Of a stretch of 64,000 nucleotides of DNA, positions 41,501-49,817 are shown piece after piece; position 1 is the first letter of the stretch, and every line of letters begins with the position of its first letter. Below the pieces are notes generated by a model. It did no database searches. It was given only the letters and a program-made list of their open reading frames with translations, and was not told the DNA's origin. Origin of the DNA: Maricaulis virginensis (GTDB lineage: Bacteria > Pseudomonadota > Alphaproteobacteria > Caulobacterales > Maricaulaceae); assembly GCF_027922185.1 (NCBI RefSeq), contig NZ_BSFE01000001.1, positions 186,001 through 250,000 on the forward strand, in the 5' to 3' direction. Position numbers and translations under genes: made by a program.

Positions 41501-42266
41501 ACCGGCGCGGATCGGTGTTCTGACGGACGACCTGCCGGCCGGACCGCCCGCGCGCTGGGACCGGGCGCATGCGGCGGGGATTGAACTCTTTGCCGGCACG
41601 CTGGCCGCGCTGCCGCCCGGGGCCGTGCTGGCCGGCGGCAACCGGATCGCGATTGCGGGACCGGACGGGGCGTGGGAAATCCTCGCCTTTGCCGATGCCG
41701 AACTCGTTGCGCCGCAGACCTGGCGTGTGCGCACGCTGCTGCGCGGTCTCGACGGAAGCCGGTGTCTGGATCATGCGGCGGGAAGCGAGGTGGTCGTGCT
41801 GGCCGGCGTGAGCGATGTCCTGCCTGTCGCCGTGCATGAAACCGGCGCCCCGCTGTCCGTCACGGGCGTGCCCGACGGCCTGCCGGTCCATCACAGCCAG
41901 GCGCGAACGGTGGAGTTCGTGCCGCAGCAGCGGCATCTGCGTCCCCTGAGGCCAGTCCATCTGAGCGCGCACCGGAGGGAGGATGCGCTCGACCTGGCCT
42001 GGATCCGGCAGACACGCCTCGGCGGGGACAGCTGGGCGGCCGGCGATGTGCCGCTGGGGGAGACATTCGAGCGCTACCGCATCACGGTGTCGGCAGACGG
42101 CGAAACCGGGCTGGAGCTGGAAACCGGAGCGCCCGTCCTGTCCGTGCCGCTGGCGGCCATCGACACGGCGTTCGGCGGGCGTCCGGCAGCGCTCTCCATC
42201 AATGTTGCCCAAGTGTCCGACCGCTACGGCCCCGGCGAGACGGTGTCGCTGAGCCTCGACCTGTGA
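38544..42266 (+). CDS. GTA g15, megatron/baseplate protein with TIM-barrel domain
   Basis: The 1240-residue protein matches RcGTA g15. It starts MAQLVVTAGQAALSG with a hydrophobic N-terminal segment, followed by ARIWGRGRIAGQVIWASRF and YSYSISFAVGLCEGEI. Residues about 280-600 form a glycoside-hydrolase-like TIM barrel (AYRFRRFILHCAAL-type strand, DGFLIGSEMVGLT, SYAADWTEYHG, LWLTEVGCPAVD). The rest is a tail-fibre hub with phage-tail repeats. It forms the baseplate and is thought to contact recipient surface polysaccharide. The ATG at 38544 is preferred since upstream sequence is repeat P7. It ends the GTA cluster. Confidence 0.94.
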   Translation: MAQLVVTAGQAALSGVQALAPALASTAANAAVNALLAPHREGPRLSELPVQTSTDGAPMARIWGRGRIAGQVIWASRFSEHQSESGGGKGGPPRTDYSYSISFAVGLCEGEISGIGRIWANGTLLDRSRYPVRVHTGAEDQAPDALIQTIEGADAPAFRGTAYAVMEDWPLDAFGNRIPNLSFEVFRPVRNAGLERQVRAVNLIPGSGEFAYAVEPVMRELGPGHEAAENAHNGRGLTDIVAALDDLERDLPACRSVQLVVAWFGTSLDCGACEIRPGVETRDKVTRPLDWSVAGTGRSGAHLISQADGRPVYGGTPDDASVIAAIRHLKERGYAVTLYPFILMDMPGYPWRGRISGPDGSPDAADDVAAFFGTAAAEDYAVSGDAVAYAGPGEWRFRRFILHCAALAKAAGGVDGFLIGSEMVGLTTLRAAAGTYPAVDALCDLAGAARSLLGSGVRLSYAADWTEYHGHQPGGGAKVFHLDPLWSDAAIDAVAIDWYVPLSDWTGGGDEADAAIATGPHDPAYLAAGVAGGEGYDWYYASDADRENRIRTPIADGAHGEDWIWRVKDLHGWWSNAHHDRPGGVRAAEATGWVPRSKPLWLTEVGCPAVDLGANRPNVFLDPKSDESALPWHSSGTRDDLMQRRYLEALLSHWEAGANNPVSPVYGGPMVDPDLIHVWTWDARPWPDFPTRTDIWSDGPNWERGHWLNGRAGQVPVAGIVTELAEDAGMPAPDVSALDDLVSGYTVDRPMSVRAALEPLAGLLGFGVFERADGVHFVSAGRSGPVFALAEPATGPDSDRQWTSLPPAELPRDVALGFFDDTAAYRPGRVSVREAFGTVTTLAQQVCVVADPSLARSWCSAVLADLAHQAPVTGFSLPPSALAVEAGDTVRLDTQALQVLSLDGGDVRQTRACAPSLRRAAVSGADSGVDAPGPALPSRPLVAVLDIPLVAGAETRAGPLLAAHAEPWPGRIVYHAGGAARAESRQPARIGVLTDDLPAGPPARWDRAHAAGIELFAGTLAALPPGAVLAGGNRIAIAGPDGAWEILAFADAELVAPQTWRVRTLLRGLDGSRCLDHAAGSEVVVLAGVSDVLPVAVHETGAPLSVTGVPDGLPVHHSQARTVEFVPQQRHLRPLRPVHLSAHRREDALDLAWIRQTRLGGDSWAAGDVPLGETFERYRITVSADGETGLELETGAPVLSVPLAAIDTAFGGRPAALSINVAQVSDRYGPGETVSLSLDL

Positions 42267-42341
42267 GGTGGCTTTGCGAACCGGGGCAAACCCGCTTACA
42301 TGAAAGGCGTGTAGACCCCGACCGGTGTGGTAACAGGAAGC

Positions 42342-43235
42342 ATGGACGATCCCTACAAGACGCTGGGCGTCTCCAAGACCGCTTCGGCCGAGGAGATACG
42401 CAAGGCCTACCGCAAGCTCGCCAAGGAGCTGCACCCCGATGCCAATCCGGGCAACAAGGATGCGGAAGAGCGCTTCAAGAAGGTCTCGCAGGCCTTCAAA
42501 CTCCTGTCCGATGCGGAAAAGCGAGCCGAGTACGATGCGGCGGCGCAGGCCGGGTTCGGAGCGGGTATGGGTGGCGCGGCCGGTGCCGGCGGGCGGCGTC
42601 CGTTCAATTTCCGCCAATCGCGCCACCAGGGCGCCGATTTCAGCGACATTTTCTCCGACCTGTTCACCGATTTCGGCACGCAGACGCGCCAGCCTCCGCC
42701 GCGCAAGGGGGCCGATGTGCGTTACTCGCTGACGGTGGATTTCATGCAGGCCGCCCAGGGCGGCAAGCATCGCGTGGTGCTGCCCGATGGCCGCAAGCTG
42801 GAAGTTGCTGTGCCGGCCGGCGCGGCCGATGGCCAGGTCCTGCGACTGCGCGGCCAGGGCGAGGCCTCTGCGGCGGGCGGTCCGGCGGGCGATGCGTATA
42901 TCGAGGTGAAAGTCTCCGAGCACAAATATTTCTCCCGTGAGGGCGATGATGTGCGGCTGGAACTGCCGATCTCCGTCAAGGAAGCCGCTCTGGGCGCCAA
43001 GGTGCGTGTGCCGACCATTGACGGACCTGTGGATCTGCAGGTACCCGCGGGCTCGTCTTCCGGGACGCTGTTGCGGCTGCGCGGCCGCGGATTTGCAACA
43101 GCAAAGGGCAAGCGCGGCGACCAGCTGGTGCGGTTGATGGTGGCCTTGCCGGCGAGTGACAAGGCGCTCCGGGATTTCCTGGAAACCTGGACGCCGCCCT
43201 CCGGTTACGACCCGCGCAAGGGCATGCGGTCGTGA
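42342..43235 (+). CDS. CbpA-type J-domain co-chaperone
   Basis: The 297-residue protein has an N-terminal J domain with the H31-P32-D33 motif, a Gly/Ala/Arg-rich linker (about 70-100) and the DnaJ C-terminal substrate-binding domains (GKHRVVLPDGRKLEV, VPAGSSSGTLLRLRGRG). The zinc-finger CxxCxGxG repeats of DnaJ are absent, so it is a type II, CbpA/DnaJ-like protein stimulating DnaK. It lies 75 bp after GTA g15 on the same strand but is a host gene. A GTG at 42327 is a possible alternative start. Confidence 0.9.
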   Translation: MDDPYKTLGVSKTASAEEIRKAYRKLAKELHPDANPGNKDAEERFKKVSQAFKLLSDAEKRAEYDAAAQAGFGAGMGGAAGAGGRRPFNFRQSRHQGADFSDIFSDLFTDFGTQTRQPPPRKGADVRYSLTVDFMQAAQGGKHRVVLPDGRKLEVAVPAGAADGQVLRLRGQGEASAAGGPAGDAYIEVKVSEHKYFSREGDDVRLELPISVKEAALGAKVRVPTIDGPVDLQVPAGSSSGTLLRLRGRGFATAKGKRGDQLVRLMVALPASDKALRDFLETWTPPSGYDPRKGMRS

Positions 43236-43299
43236 CCTGAACGATTTGGTAGTAACCTGTTCAGCGCGGGTTCAGGGGATGTCCGCAAGAGTAAGGGCC

Positions 43300-43650
43300 A
43301 TGATGAGACATCTGCTGATAATTGCCGGCGCCTTCGCAAGCGTTCTGGTGCCTCTGGCCACGGTGTCCGATGCCGATGCATCGGCCGCGATGGCGCAGAA
43401 ACAGGACCAGGATCCGCGGGGCCGCTACTCACCGAGCGAGGCGCGTGACGAGCGCCAGCAAGGCAATATCGTGCCGGCCCTGCGCGTGATCAACGACGTT
43501 CGCCGGCGCTATCCCGGTGCCAATGTGCTCGATGCCGAGCTCGAAGGCGGGGCTGCGCCGCGTTACGTCATCAAGATCCTGACGAGCGATGGCCGGCGTG
43601 TGGATGTTGTGGCCGATGCCCGTAACGGGCGGATTCTCTACGAACGATAG
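43300..43650 (+). CDS. Exported PepSY-domain protein
   Basis: The 116-residue protein has a signal peptide (MMRHLLIIAGAFASVLVPLATVSDADA) and then a PepSY-like module (NIVPALRVINDVRRRYPGANVLDAELE, YVIKILTSDGRRVDVVADARNGRIL). PepSY domains in the periplasm often inhibit proteases or modulate sensors. It lies ten bases before an OmpR-type regulator and its PhoQ-like kinase, so it probably tunes that kinase. The second ATG at 43303 is equally possible. Confidence 0.8.
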   Translation: MMRHLLIIAGAFASVLVPLATVSDADASAAMAQKQDQDPRGRYSPSEARDERQQGNIVPALRVINDVRRRYPGANVLDAELEGGAAPRYVIKILTSDGRRVDVVADARNGRILYER

Positions 43651-43660
43651 GGGAAAAGAG

Positions 43661-44338
43661 ATGCGTGCGCTTGTCGTTGAAGACGATCCGGACCTGAACC
43701 GCCAGCTTGGGCGTGCCCTCGAGGATGCCGGCTATGCCGTGGACACCGCGCTGGATGGCGAGGATGGCCATTTCCTGGGCGATACCGAACCCTATGATGT
43801 CGTCGTGCTGGATCTGGGCCTGCCCAAGATGGACGGTGTGACGGTGCTGGAGCGCTGGCGCCAGGGCGGCAAGGGCTTTCCCGTGCTGATCCTGACGGCG
43901 CGTGACCGCTGGTCGGAAAAGGTTGCGGGCTTCGATGCGGGCGCGGACGACTATCTCACCAAACCCTTCCATACCGAGGAATTGCTGGCCCGCCTGCGCG
44001 CGCTGACCCGCCGGGCCGCCGGGCACACCACCTCGACCATCGAGTGCGGCGAACTGTCGATCGACACGCGCGGCGCACGGGTCTTCATCGATGGCGCGCC
44101 GGTGAAGGTAACGTCGCATGAATTCCGGATGCTGTCCTACCTGGCCCACCACCAGGACCGGGTGATCTCCCGCACCGAGCTGGTCGAGCATATCTACGAC
44201 CAGGATTTCGACCGCGACAGCAATACGATCGAAGTGTTTGTCGGCCGTTTGCGCAAGAAGATCGGCAATGACCGGATCGAGACCGTCCGCGGTCTGGGCT
44301 ATCGCCTGGTCGACCCGGAGGCGCGGCCGGTTTCGTGA
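43661..44338 (+). CDS. OmpR-family response regulator
   Basis: The 225-residue regulator has a receiver domain with Asp51 as phospho-acceptor (VVVLDLGLPKMDG), acidic ED at 8-9 and Lys in YLTKPF, then a C-terminal winged helix (VTSHEFRMLSYL, DSNTIEVFVGRLRKKIG). GGGGAAAAGAG precedes the ATG. Its stop overlaps the start of the cognate kinase. With the upstream PepSY protein this resembles PhoP/FeuP-type envelope regulators; the signal is unknown. Confidence 0.92.
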   Translation: MRALVVEDDPDLNRQLGRALEDAGYAVDTALDGEDGHFLGDTEPYDVVVLDLGLPKMDGVTVLERWRQGGKGFPVLILTARDRWSEKVAGFDAGADDYLTKPFHTEELLARLRALTRRAAGHTTSTIECGELSIDTRGARVFIDGAPVKVTSHEFRMLSYLAHHQDRVISRTELVEHIYDQDFDRDSNTIEVFVGRLRKKIGNDRIETVRGLGYRLVDPEARPVS

Positions 44339-45720
44339 CGGAACGCCGGTCATCCCTGGCATTCAGACTGTTTGCCGGCGCGGCTGCCTGGGCGCTGGTC
44401 CTGCTGCTGCTCGGCGCCATTGCGCTGACCACGCTCTATCAGCGCTCGATCCTGCGCACACTGGACGACCGGCTGACCAGCGTCGTCGGTGCACTGGTCG
44501 CTGCCGTGGAAATCGATGCCGCCGGGGATGTGCTGCTGGCGCGCCGTCCGTCGGACCCGGCCTATGGTCGGGTGTTTTCCGGCCGCTACTGGCAGATCCT
44601 CGATGATGACGGCAGCGCGGATGGCGGCGAGGTGCTGGCCGTCTCCCGCTCGCTCTGGGATGAGGTCCTGGTCCCTGGCAATGCGCTGCTCGACCGGCTG
44701 CGGGCCGAGCCCGGCGCGGTCGTCACAATGGACACGAAGGGGCCGAGCGGCGAACCCCTGCGTCTGACCGGCCAGGCCGTGCAACTGTCCGATCGCCCGG
44801 GCCTGGTCGTCTTCATGGCGGCCGAGGACCGGCGGCCGGCGGACCGCGATGTGCGCACTTTCGCGATCACGTCCGGCCTGATGTTCCTCGGTTTTGCGGC
44901 GGCAATCGCTGCGGGCGTCTTCTTCCAGGTCCGGATCGGTCTGGCGCCGGTCCTGCGCATGCGCGACCGGGTGGCCGAGGTGCGCGAAGGCCAGGCGGAA
45001 CGGGTCGACGGGAGTTTCCCGGCCGAACTCCAGCCCCTGGCCGACGAACTCAACGCCATGCTCGATCATTCCCGCGAGCTCGTCGAGCGGTCGCGGACCC
45101 ATGTCGGCAATCTGGCCCATGCGCTCAAGACGCCGATTGCCGTGCTGACCAATGAGGCGCGCACCTCGCAGGGGGCGCTGGCCGATCTGGTGGAGCGCCA
45201 GACCGGGATCATGGCGGAACAGGTCGAGCATCATCTGCGCCGGGCCCGGGCGGCTGCACACGCCAAGGCCGTCGGTGCGCGCACCGATATTGCCCCGACC
45301 GTCGACGATCTCGTGCGCACACTGGACAAGATCAATGCGGCCCGTGCCCTGACGATCACCGCCGATATTCCCGGCGAGCTGCGTTTCCGCGGCGAGCGCC
45401 AGGATCTCGAGGAGATGGTCGGAAACCTCATGGACAACGCCTGCAAGTGGGCACGCGGAACCGTGCGGGTCAGCGCTGAACGCACGGATGAGCGGACCCT
45501 GGCGATCCTGATCGAGGATGACGGCCCCGGTCTTGACGAAGGCGAGGCGCAGTCGGCGCTGCAGCGCGGCGTCCGGCTGGACGAGAAGGCGCCGGGATCG
45601 GGGCTGGGCCTGGCGATCGTGTCGGACCTTGCCCACGCCTATGGCGGAGAGCTGACCCTGTCGCGTTCAGGACTCGGCGGTCTCTCCGCCCGTATCGACT
45701 TGCCTGCGACCAGTCGATAA
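44335..45720 (+). CDS. PhoQ/FeuQ-like sensor histidine kinase
   Basis: The 461-residue kinase has two membrane helices (about 15-40 and 178-202) around a periplasmic sensor, a HAMP region, His262 in GNLAHALKTPIAVL and a HATPase_c domain (NLMDNACKWARGTV, GSGLGLAIVSDLAHAYGG). The HALKTP form of the H-box and the short catalytic domain are typical of PhoQ-type kinases. The GTG at 44335 lies within the stop of the regulator gene. The periplasmic PepSY protein encoded upstream is a candidate ligand. Confidence 0.9.
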   Translation: MTERRSSLAFRLFAGAAAWALVLLLLGAIALTTLYQRSILRTLDDRLTSVVGALVAAVEIDAAGDVLLARRPSDPAYGRVFSGRYWQILDDDGSADGGEVLAVSRSLWDEVLVPGNALLDRLRAEPGAVVTMDTKGPSGEPLRLTGQAVQLSDRPGLVVFMAAEDRRPADRDVRTFAITSGLMFLGFAAAIAAGVFFQVRIGLAPVLRMRDRVAEVREGQAERVDGSFPAELQPLADELNAMLDHSRELVERSRTHVGNLAHALKTPIAVLTNEARTSQGALADLVERQTGIMAEQVEHHLRRARAAAHAKAVGARTDIAPTVDDLVRTLDKINAARALTITADIPGELRFRGERQDLEEMVGNLMDNACKWARGTVRVSAERTDERTLAILIEDDGPGLDEGEAQSALQRGVRLDEKAPGSGLGLAIVSDLAHAYGGELTLSRSGLGGLSARIDLPATSR

Positions 45721-45781
45721 ACTGTCTTTAACCTTGCGTGTTCAAAAGTAAGGGACGGGTAAGGCGGATTTATTTTGGCCT

Positions 45782-47140
45782 ATGGTGACTTTATCGCCAA
45801 GCAAGCGGGCTCAGCTCGAAGCATTGTGGCGCAGGATGCCTGCGAACACGCGGGCGGCCCTGTGCTCGGCCGTCGAGGCCGGCAAGGACGCCGATCCGCA
45901 ATCAGCCGCGCTCCATGAAATCCTGACCAGTCTGGAAGACAGCGTCGGCAAGCCGGCAGCCGAACTGGCGAAACCCTTCATTCTGGCCCCTCTGCGGCCG
46001 ATGGTCGGTACGCCCGGCGAGACACCGCCCTCGCGCTTCCGTTTTTCTCCCGACGATCTCTCCAAGATCTGGGGCTGGCTGGCGCGTGAACTGGCAAAAG
46101 ATACGGTCGAGCGTGCCAAGAAGTGCCGCAAGCCGGAGAAGGATCCGGTCTGGTTCGAGTTTCGCCGCGAAGCCGGTCAGGCCCTGAAGACCGCTATCCA
46201 GGCTGCCGACCGCGTACCCAAGGACATGACGGCGCTGACCAAGCGCTTCGGTCCGGATGCCAAGGGCATGCTGGCCGATGCGGCGACGCTGCTCAGCTGT
46301 TCGCAGGAAATCGCCGAGGCGATGATCGATATTCCCGAGCGGATCGAGGAGCTGGACGAGGAACTCGTCTACACGCTCAAGGACAATTACGAGCGCCTGT
46401 CGACAGAAAGCCCGGAAGCGGCCCTGTGGACCCTGCTGCTGACGATCGGACGGCTGGATTATCCCTGGCAGATATTCCGCGCCGTCGCCAAGATCGGCAA
46501 TCGCGAGGACGATCTCGTCGTCTCCAAGACCGACATGGCCGCTGTCGGCGACGCCGTGCTGGCCGATACGGGTTATTTTGCTGCCAAGCTGAAACAGCCG
46601 CCGCAGACGCTGGAAGAGGCGAAGGCAGCCTTCGATCTGTTCGACCGTTTCGTTGCGCACTCTACCGGCATGACCAAGGAGTTCGGCATCCGAAAGGCCG
46701 GGCGCTGGGGACAGGTGCTGTTCAGCCTGCGGGCCGAGGCGTCGTCCAATGTCGAGAAGACCCTCAACAAGGTGCCATTGTCGCTGGATACCGGCCTGCC
46801 GGAACCGCGCCGCGGGCGCAGCGGGCGGATCATTCCCGCGCAATTGCCGCCGGAACAGGCGATCGACCGGGCCGAGGGCCTGCTCTACTTCCTGTCCAGC
46901 TGCCGGGCCCACGCGACGGCGGCGGCCATTGCCAGCACGCAGAAGCGTATCGCCGACGCGGCTGAAAAGCGTCTCCAGGATGCCGGCGCCATGCTGGTGG
47001 ACCTTATCGCGGACAGCGAGGGTCAGAACCGGACCACCGCCCAGGACGGGCTGGAAATCACCGCGCGCCTGCTCGATGCGGCCGGGCGCGAAGATCTTGC
47101 CGATATCCTGCGCCGGCGCGGCCTGGCCGCCGCGGCATAG
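45782..47140 (+). CDS. Conserved hypothetical protein, 452 residues
   Basis: The protein is soluble and almost all helical, with neither signal peptide nor membrane segment. It contains a Trp-rich central part (KIWGWLARELAKDTVERAKK, DPVWFEFRREAG) and an acidic helix (IPERIEELDEELVYTLKDNYERL). Helical repeats of about 40 residues are suggested but not clear. I recognise no family. A 61-bp gap after the PhoQ-like kinase and the DUF938 gene 58 bp downstream suggest it is a separate gene between. No function is proposed. Confidence 0.7.
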   Translation: MVTLSPSKRAQLEALWRRMPANTRAALCSAVEAGKDADPQSAALHEILTSLEDSVGKPAAELAKPFILAPLRPMVGTPGETPPSRFRFSPDDLSKIWGWLARELAKDTVERAKKCRKPEKDPVWFEFRREAGQALKTAIQAADRVPKDMTALTKRFGPDAKGMLADAATLLSCSQEIAEAMIDIPERIEELDEELVYTLKDNYERLSTESPEAALWTLLLTIGRLDYPWQIFRAVAKIGNREDDLVVSKTDMAAVGDAVLADTGYFAAKLKQPPQTLEEAKAAFDLFDRFVAHSTGMTKEFGIRKAGRWGQVLFSLRAEASSNVEKTLNKVPLSLDTGLPEPRRGRSGRIIPAQLPPEQAIDRAEGLLYFLSSCRAHATAAAIASTQKRIADAAEKRLQDAGAMLVDLIADSEGQNRTTAQDGLEITARLLDAAGREDLADILRRRGLAAAA

Positions 47141-47198
47141 CGTCCCGCCCGGCACTCCCGGCTTGCACCGCAGGCCCGGCCGGACTACCTCGACGGTC

Positions 47199-47882
47199 AT
47201 GAAGACGCCGTCCTCATCCCATTCCTCATCCCCGGCCACTTCTCAGGCGATCGCACTCGAGACGCGGGACAGCGATGCCGGTCGCCTGATGTCGCCCAGC
47301 GCGGCGCGCAATCGCACGCCGATTGCCGGGATGCTGGCGGGTATTCTTCCTGAGAACGCGCAGGTTCTGGAGATCGGTTCGGGCACGGGCGAACATGCCG
47401 TCGCCGCCTGTCTGCAGCGCCCGGATATCTGCTGGCAGCCCAGCGATCCGGATGCCCGGTCCCGCAGCAGCCAGGCTGCCTGGGCAAGCGAGGCGGACGG
47501 GCGGATTTCCGCGCCGCTGGCGCTGGATCTGCGCGACCCGGACTGGTTCGCGGCCGCCGGAGCGGCCGATGCCCTGGTCTGCATCAATGTGATTCACATC
47601 TCGCCCTGGATCGTGACCGAACATCTGGCAGCGGGCGCAGCCGCGCTGCTGGAGGCCGGTGGCCCGGTCTATCTCTACGGTCCCTATCGGGAGGGCGAGG
47701 CCACGGCGCCGTCCAATCTGGAATTCGACCGCTCGCTGAAGAGCCGCAATCCGGACTGGGGTGTGCGAGCGCTGTCTGACGTTGTTGCGGTGTTCGACCA
47801 GGCCGGTTTCGATCTGGAAAGCCGCGCCGGGATGCCGGCCAATAATCTCTCCCTGGTTTTCCGAAAGCGCGAGGCTTCGTGA
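47199..47882 (+). CDS. DUF938 methyltransferase-like protein
   Basis: The 227-residue protein matches DUF938, a class I SAM-methyltransferase-like family. The SAM motif I reads VLEIGSGTGEHAV (about residues 53-65) and is followed by WQPSDPDARSRSS, LDLRDPDW, VCINVIHISPW and VYLYGPYREGE. The first 20 residues are a Ser-rich tail. Substrate and activity are not established for the family. The TGA overlaps the ccmE start region (its GTG at 47879), so the two genes are coupled. Confidence 0.85.
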   Translation: MKTPSSSHSSSPATSQAIALETRDSDAGRLMSPSAARNRTPIAGMLAGILPENAQVLEIGSGTGEHAVAACLQRPDICWQPSDPDARSRSSQAAWASEADGRISAPLALDLRDPDWFAAAGAADALVCINVIHISPWIVTEHLAAGAAALLEAGGPVYLYGPYREGEATAPSNLEFDRSLKSRNPDWGVRALSDVVAVFDQAGFDLESRAGMPANNLSLVFRKREAS

Positions 47883-48355
47883 TGCGTCACCGTAACCGCC
47901 GTCTGGCCACCATTGCCGCTGCCGGGATCGTGCTGGCCGCGGCCGTCGGGCTCGGGCTGACCGCGATGCGCAGCGCCATCGTCTATTTCTATTCGCCCAG
48001 CGAGGTGATGGCCGAGCATCCCGCTTTCGACGAACGCGTCCGTGTCGGCGGTCTGGTCGAGACCGGCAGTGTCGACGAGGATAGCGATGGCACGATCCGA
48101 TTTGTCGTGACCGACGGTGCCGCGAATGTGACCGTGCGTTATGCCGGCATCCTGCCGGACCTGTTCCGCGAGGGGCAGGGCGTGATCGTGCAGGGCCGGT
48201 TTGTCGAGCATGGCCTCCTGTCCGCCGAGACAGTGCTGGCCAAGCACGATGAAACCTACATGCCGCCCGAGGTGGCCGAGGCGCTGCGCGAGGCGGGCGT
48301 CTGGCAGGGCGAAGGCGAGGGCGAAGCGGCTGCGGGCGAGCCCGGGACTGACTGA
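47882..48355 (+). CDS. ccmE: Cytochrome c maturation heme chaperone CcmE
   Basis: The 157-residue protein has one N-terminal membrane helix (about 8-28) and the CcmE periplasmic beta-barrel. The heme-binding His122 is in LAKHDETYMPPEV, with the Tyr of the H-x-x-x-Y signature. YFYSPSEVMAE and RVGGLVETGSV are also typical. CcmE carries heme covalently to the ligase complex CcmF/H. Unusually no ccmF, ccmH or ccmABCD gene is next to it. It overlaps the DUF938 gene and is followed by an unrelated hydrolase gene. Confidence 0.93.
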   Translation: MRHRNRRLATIAAAGIVLAAAVGLGLTAMRSAIVYFYSPSEVMAEHPAFDERVRVGGLVETGSVDEDSDGTIRFVVTDGAANVTVRYAGILPDLFREGQGVIVQGRFVEHGLLSAETVLAKHDETYMPPEVAEALREAGVWQGEGEGEAAAGEPGTD

Positions 48356-48426
48356 CCGGGCCTCACCGGTGCTTGCGATCCGGCGCACAGGCTCTACCTG
48401 TTGAGCGAGCGAACCGGAGGCGCAGC

Positions 48427-49650
48427 ATGGCGCATACACTGAGCGTGAGTTTCGAAGGGTCCGGCGGGGACCAGCTGGACGCCCGTCTGGAAATGCCAGG
48501 CGGCCCGCCGCGCGCCTATGCGCTGTTTGCCCACTGCTTCACCTGTTCCAAGGACTATTTCGCGGCCAGCCGCATCTCGCGCCGCCTGGCCGATCGCGGT
48601 TTTGCCGTCCTGCGCTTCGATTTTACCGGCCTGGGTGAGTCGGAAGGTGAATTCTCGGAGACCAGCTTTTCCTCGAATGTCGCCGATATCGAAAAGGCGG
48701 CGGAATTCCTGAAGCGCGAGTATCAGGCACCGGCGCTCCTTGTCGGGCACAGCCTGGGCGGGGCGGCGGCGATCGTGGCGGCCGGACGCATCGCTTCGGT
48801 GAAAGCCGTCGCCACGCTGGCCGCGCCGGCCGATGCCAGCCATGTCATCCAGTCGATGGGCGTCGATACCGATGCCATCGAGCGCGACGGCCAGGCCGAG
48901 GCGAGGCTGGGCGGGCGGACCTTCACCGTCACGCGCCAGTTTCTCGACGACATCGCCGACCAGAATGTCGAGGCTGCGGCCCGATCGCTGGAGCAGCCGC
49001 TCCTGATCGCGCACTCGCCGGTCGATGCGGTGGTCGGGATCGACAATGCCTCGCGCCTCTTCCTGGAAGCGCGCCATCCCAAGAGTTTCGTCAGCCTGGA
49101 CCACGCCGATCACCTGATCGGCGATCGTCGGGATGCCGCCTATATCGCCGATGTGATCGCCGCCTGGGCCGCGCGCTATGTGGCCGAGGAGCGGGATGAC
49201 CGCGTGCCGGAACCGGCCGGCGAGGGCGGTGTCGTGGTCGCCGAGACCGGACAGGGGCGCTATGAGAATCATGTCGTGATCGGCGATCACGTGATGCTGG
49301 CCGACGAGCCGGAGCGCGTCGGCGGTCATGATTCCGGCCCGTCGCCCTATCAGTACCTGCAGGCAGCGCTGGGCGCGTGCACCTCGATGACGATGCGCAT
49401 GTATGCCGAACGCAAGGACTGGCCGCTCGAGCGGGTGACGGTGACGCTGCACCACGAGAAAGGCCATGCCGAGGACGGTGAGGCGACCGTCGATGGCGAG
49501 GCCCGCAAGGTCGACATCATCGAGCGCTCGATCCGGATCGAGGGCGATCTGGACGAGGATCAGCGCGCCCGGCTGATGGAAATTGCCGACAAATGCCCGG
49601 TTCACCGCACCCTGAACGATCCGGTCGTGATCCGCACCCGGCCGGTGTGA
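48427..49650 (+). CDS. Alpha/beta hydrolase - OsmC fusion protein
   Basis: Residues 1-255 are an alpha/beta hydrolase with the nucleophile elbow GHSLGG (Ser109), and a likely catalytic Asp and His (SPVDAVV; LDHADHLI). Residues about 270-407 are an OsmC/Ohr domain with the two cysteines Cys318 (LGACTSMTM) and Cys390 (DKCPVHRTL) that in the family reduce organic hydroperoxides. This bifunctional architecture exists in many proteobacteria; the substrate is not defined. It is cytoplasmic and apparently monocistronic, 71 bp after ccmE. Confidence 0.92.
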   Translation: MAHTLSVSFEGSGGDQLDARLEMPGGPPRAYALFAHCFTCSKDYFAASRISRRLADRGFAVLRFDFTGLGESEGEFSETSFSSNVADIEKAAEFLKREYQAPALLVGHSLGGAAAIVAAGRIASVKAVATLAAPADASHVIQSMGVDTDAIERDGQAEARLGGRTFTVTRQFLDDIADQNVEAAARSLEQPLLIAHSPVDAVVGIDNASRLFLEARHPKSFVSLDHADHLIGDRRDAAYIADVIAAWAARYVAEERDDRVPEPAGEGGVVVAETGQGRYENHVVIGDHVMLADEPERVGGHDSGPSPYQYLQAALGACTSMTMRMYAERKDWPLERVTVTLHHEKGHAEDGEATVDGEARKVDIIERSIRIEGDLDEDQRARLMEIADKCPVHRTLNDPVVIRTRPV

Positions 49651-49817
49651 TTGACACGAAACCGCCTGCAGGCGCTGGGCGTTGGGTGAAACATGTCCGG
49701 CATCTTACCGGAAGTAATGTTATTGTAATGTTCGAGAAACGCGCCGGATAACCGTCAGGCGTGAAGTTCGTGCTCGTACGCAGCACACATTCGCAACGAG
49801 GAAGGTTGTTCTGTCCC

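Noticed and set aside
38202..42923. Very long minus-strand frame of 1573 codons opposite GTA g15 and the J-protein gene
   Set aside because: It is a GC-rich antisense shadow: its translation is Arg/His/Gly-rich without domains, while the plus-strand genes match known families throughout.
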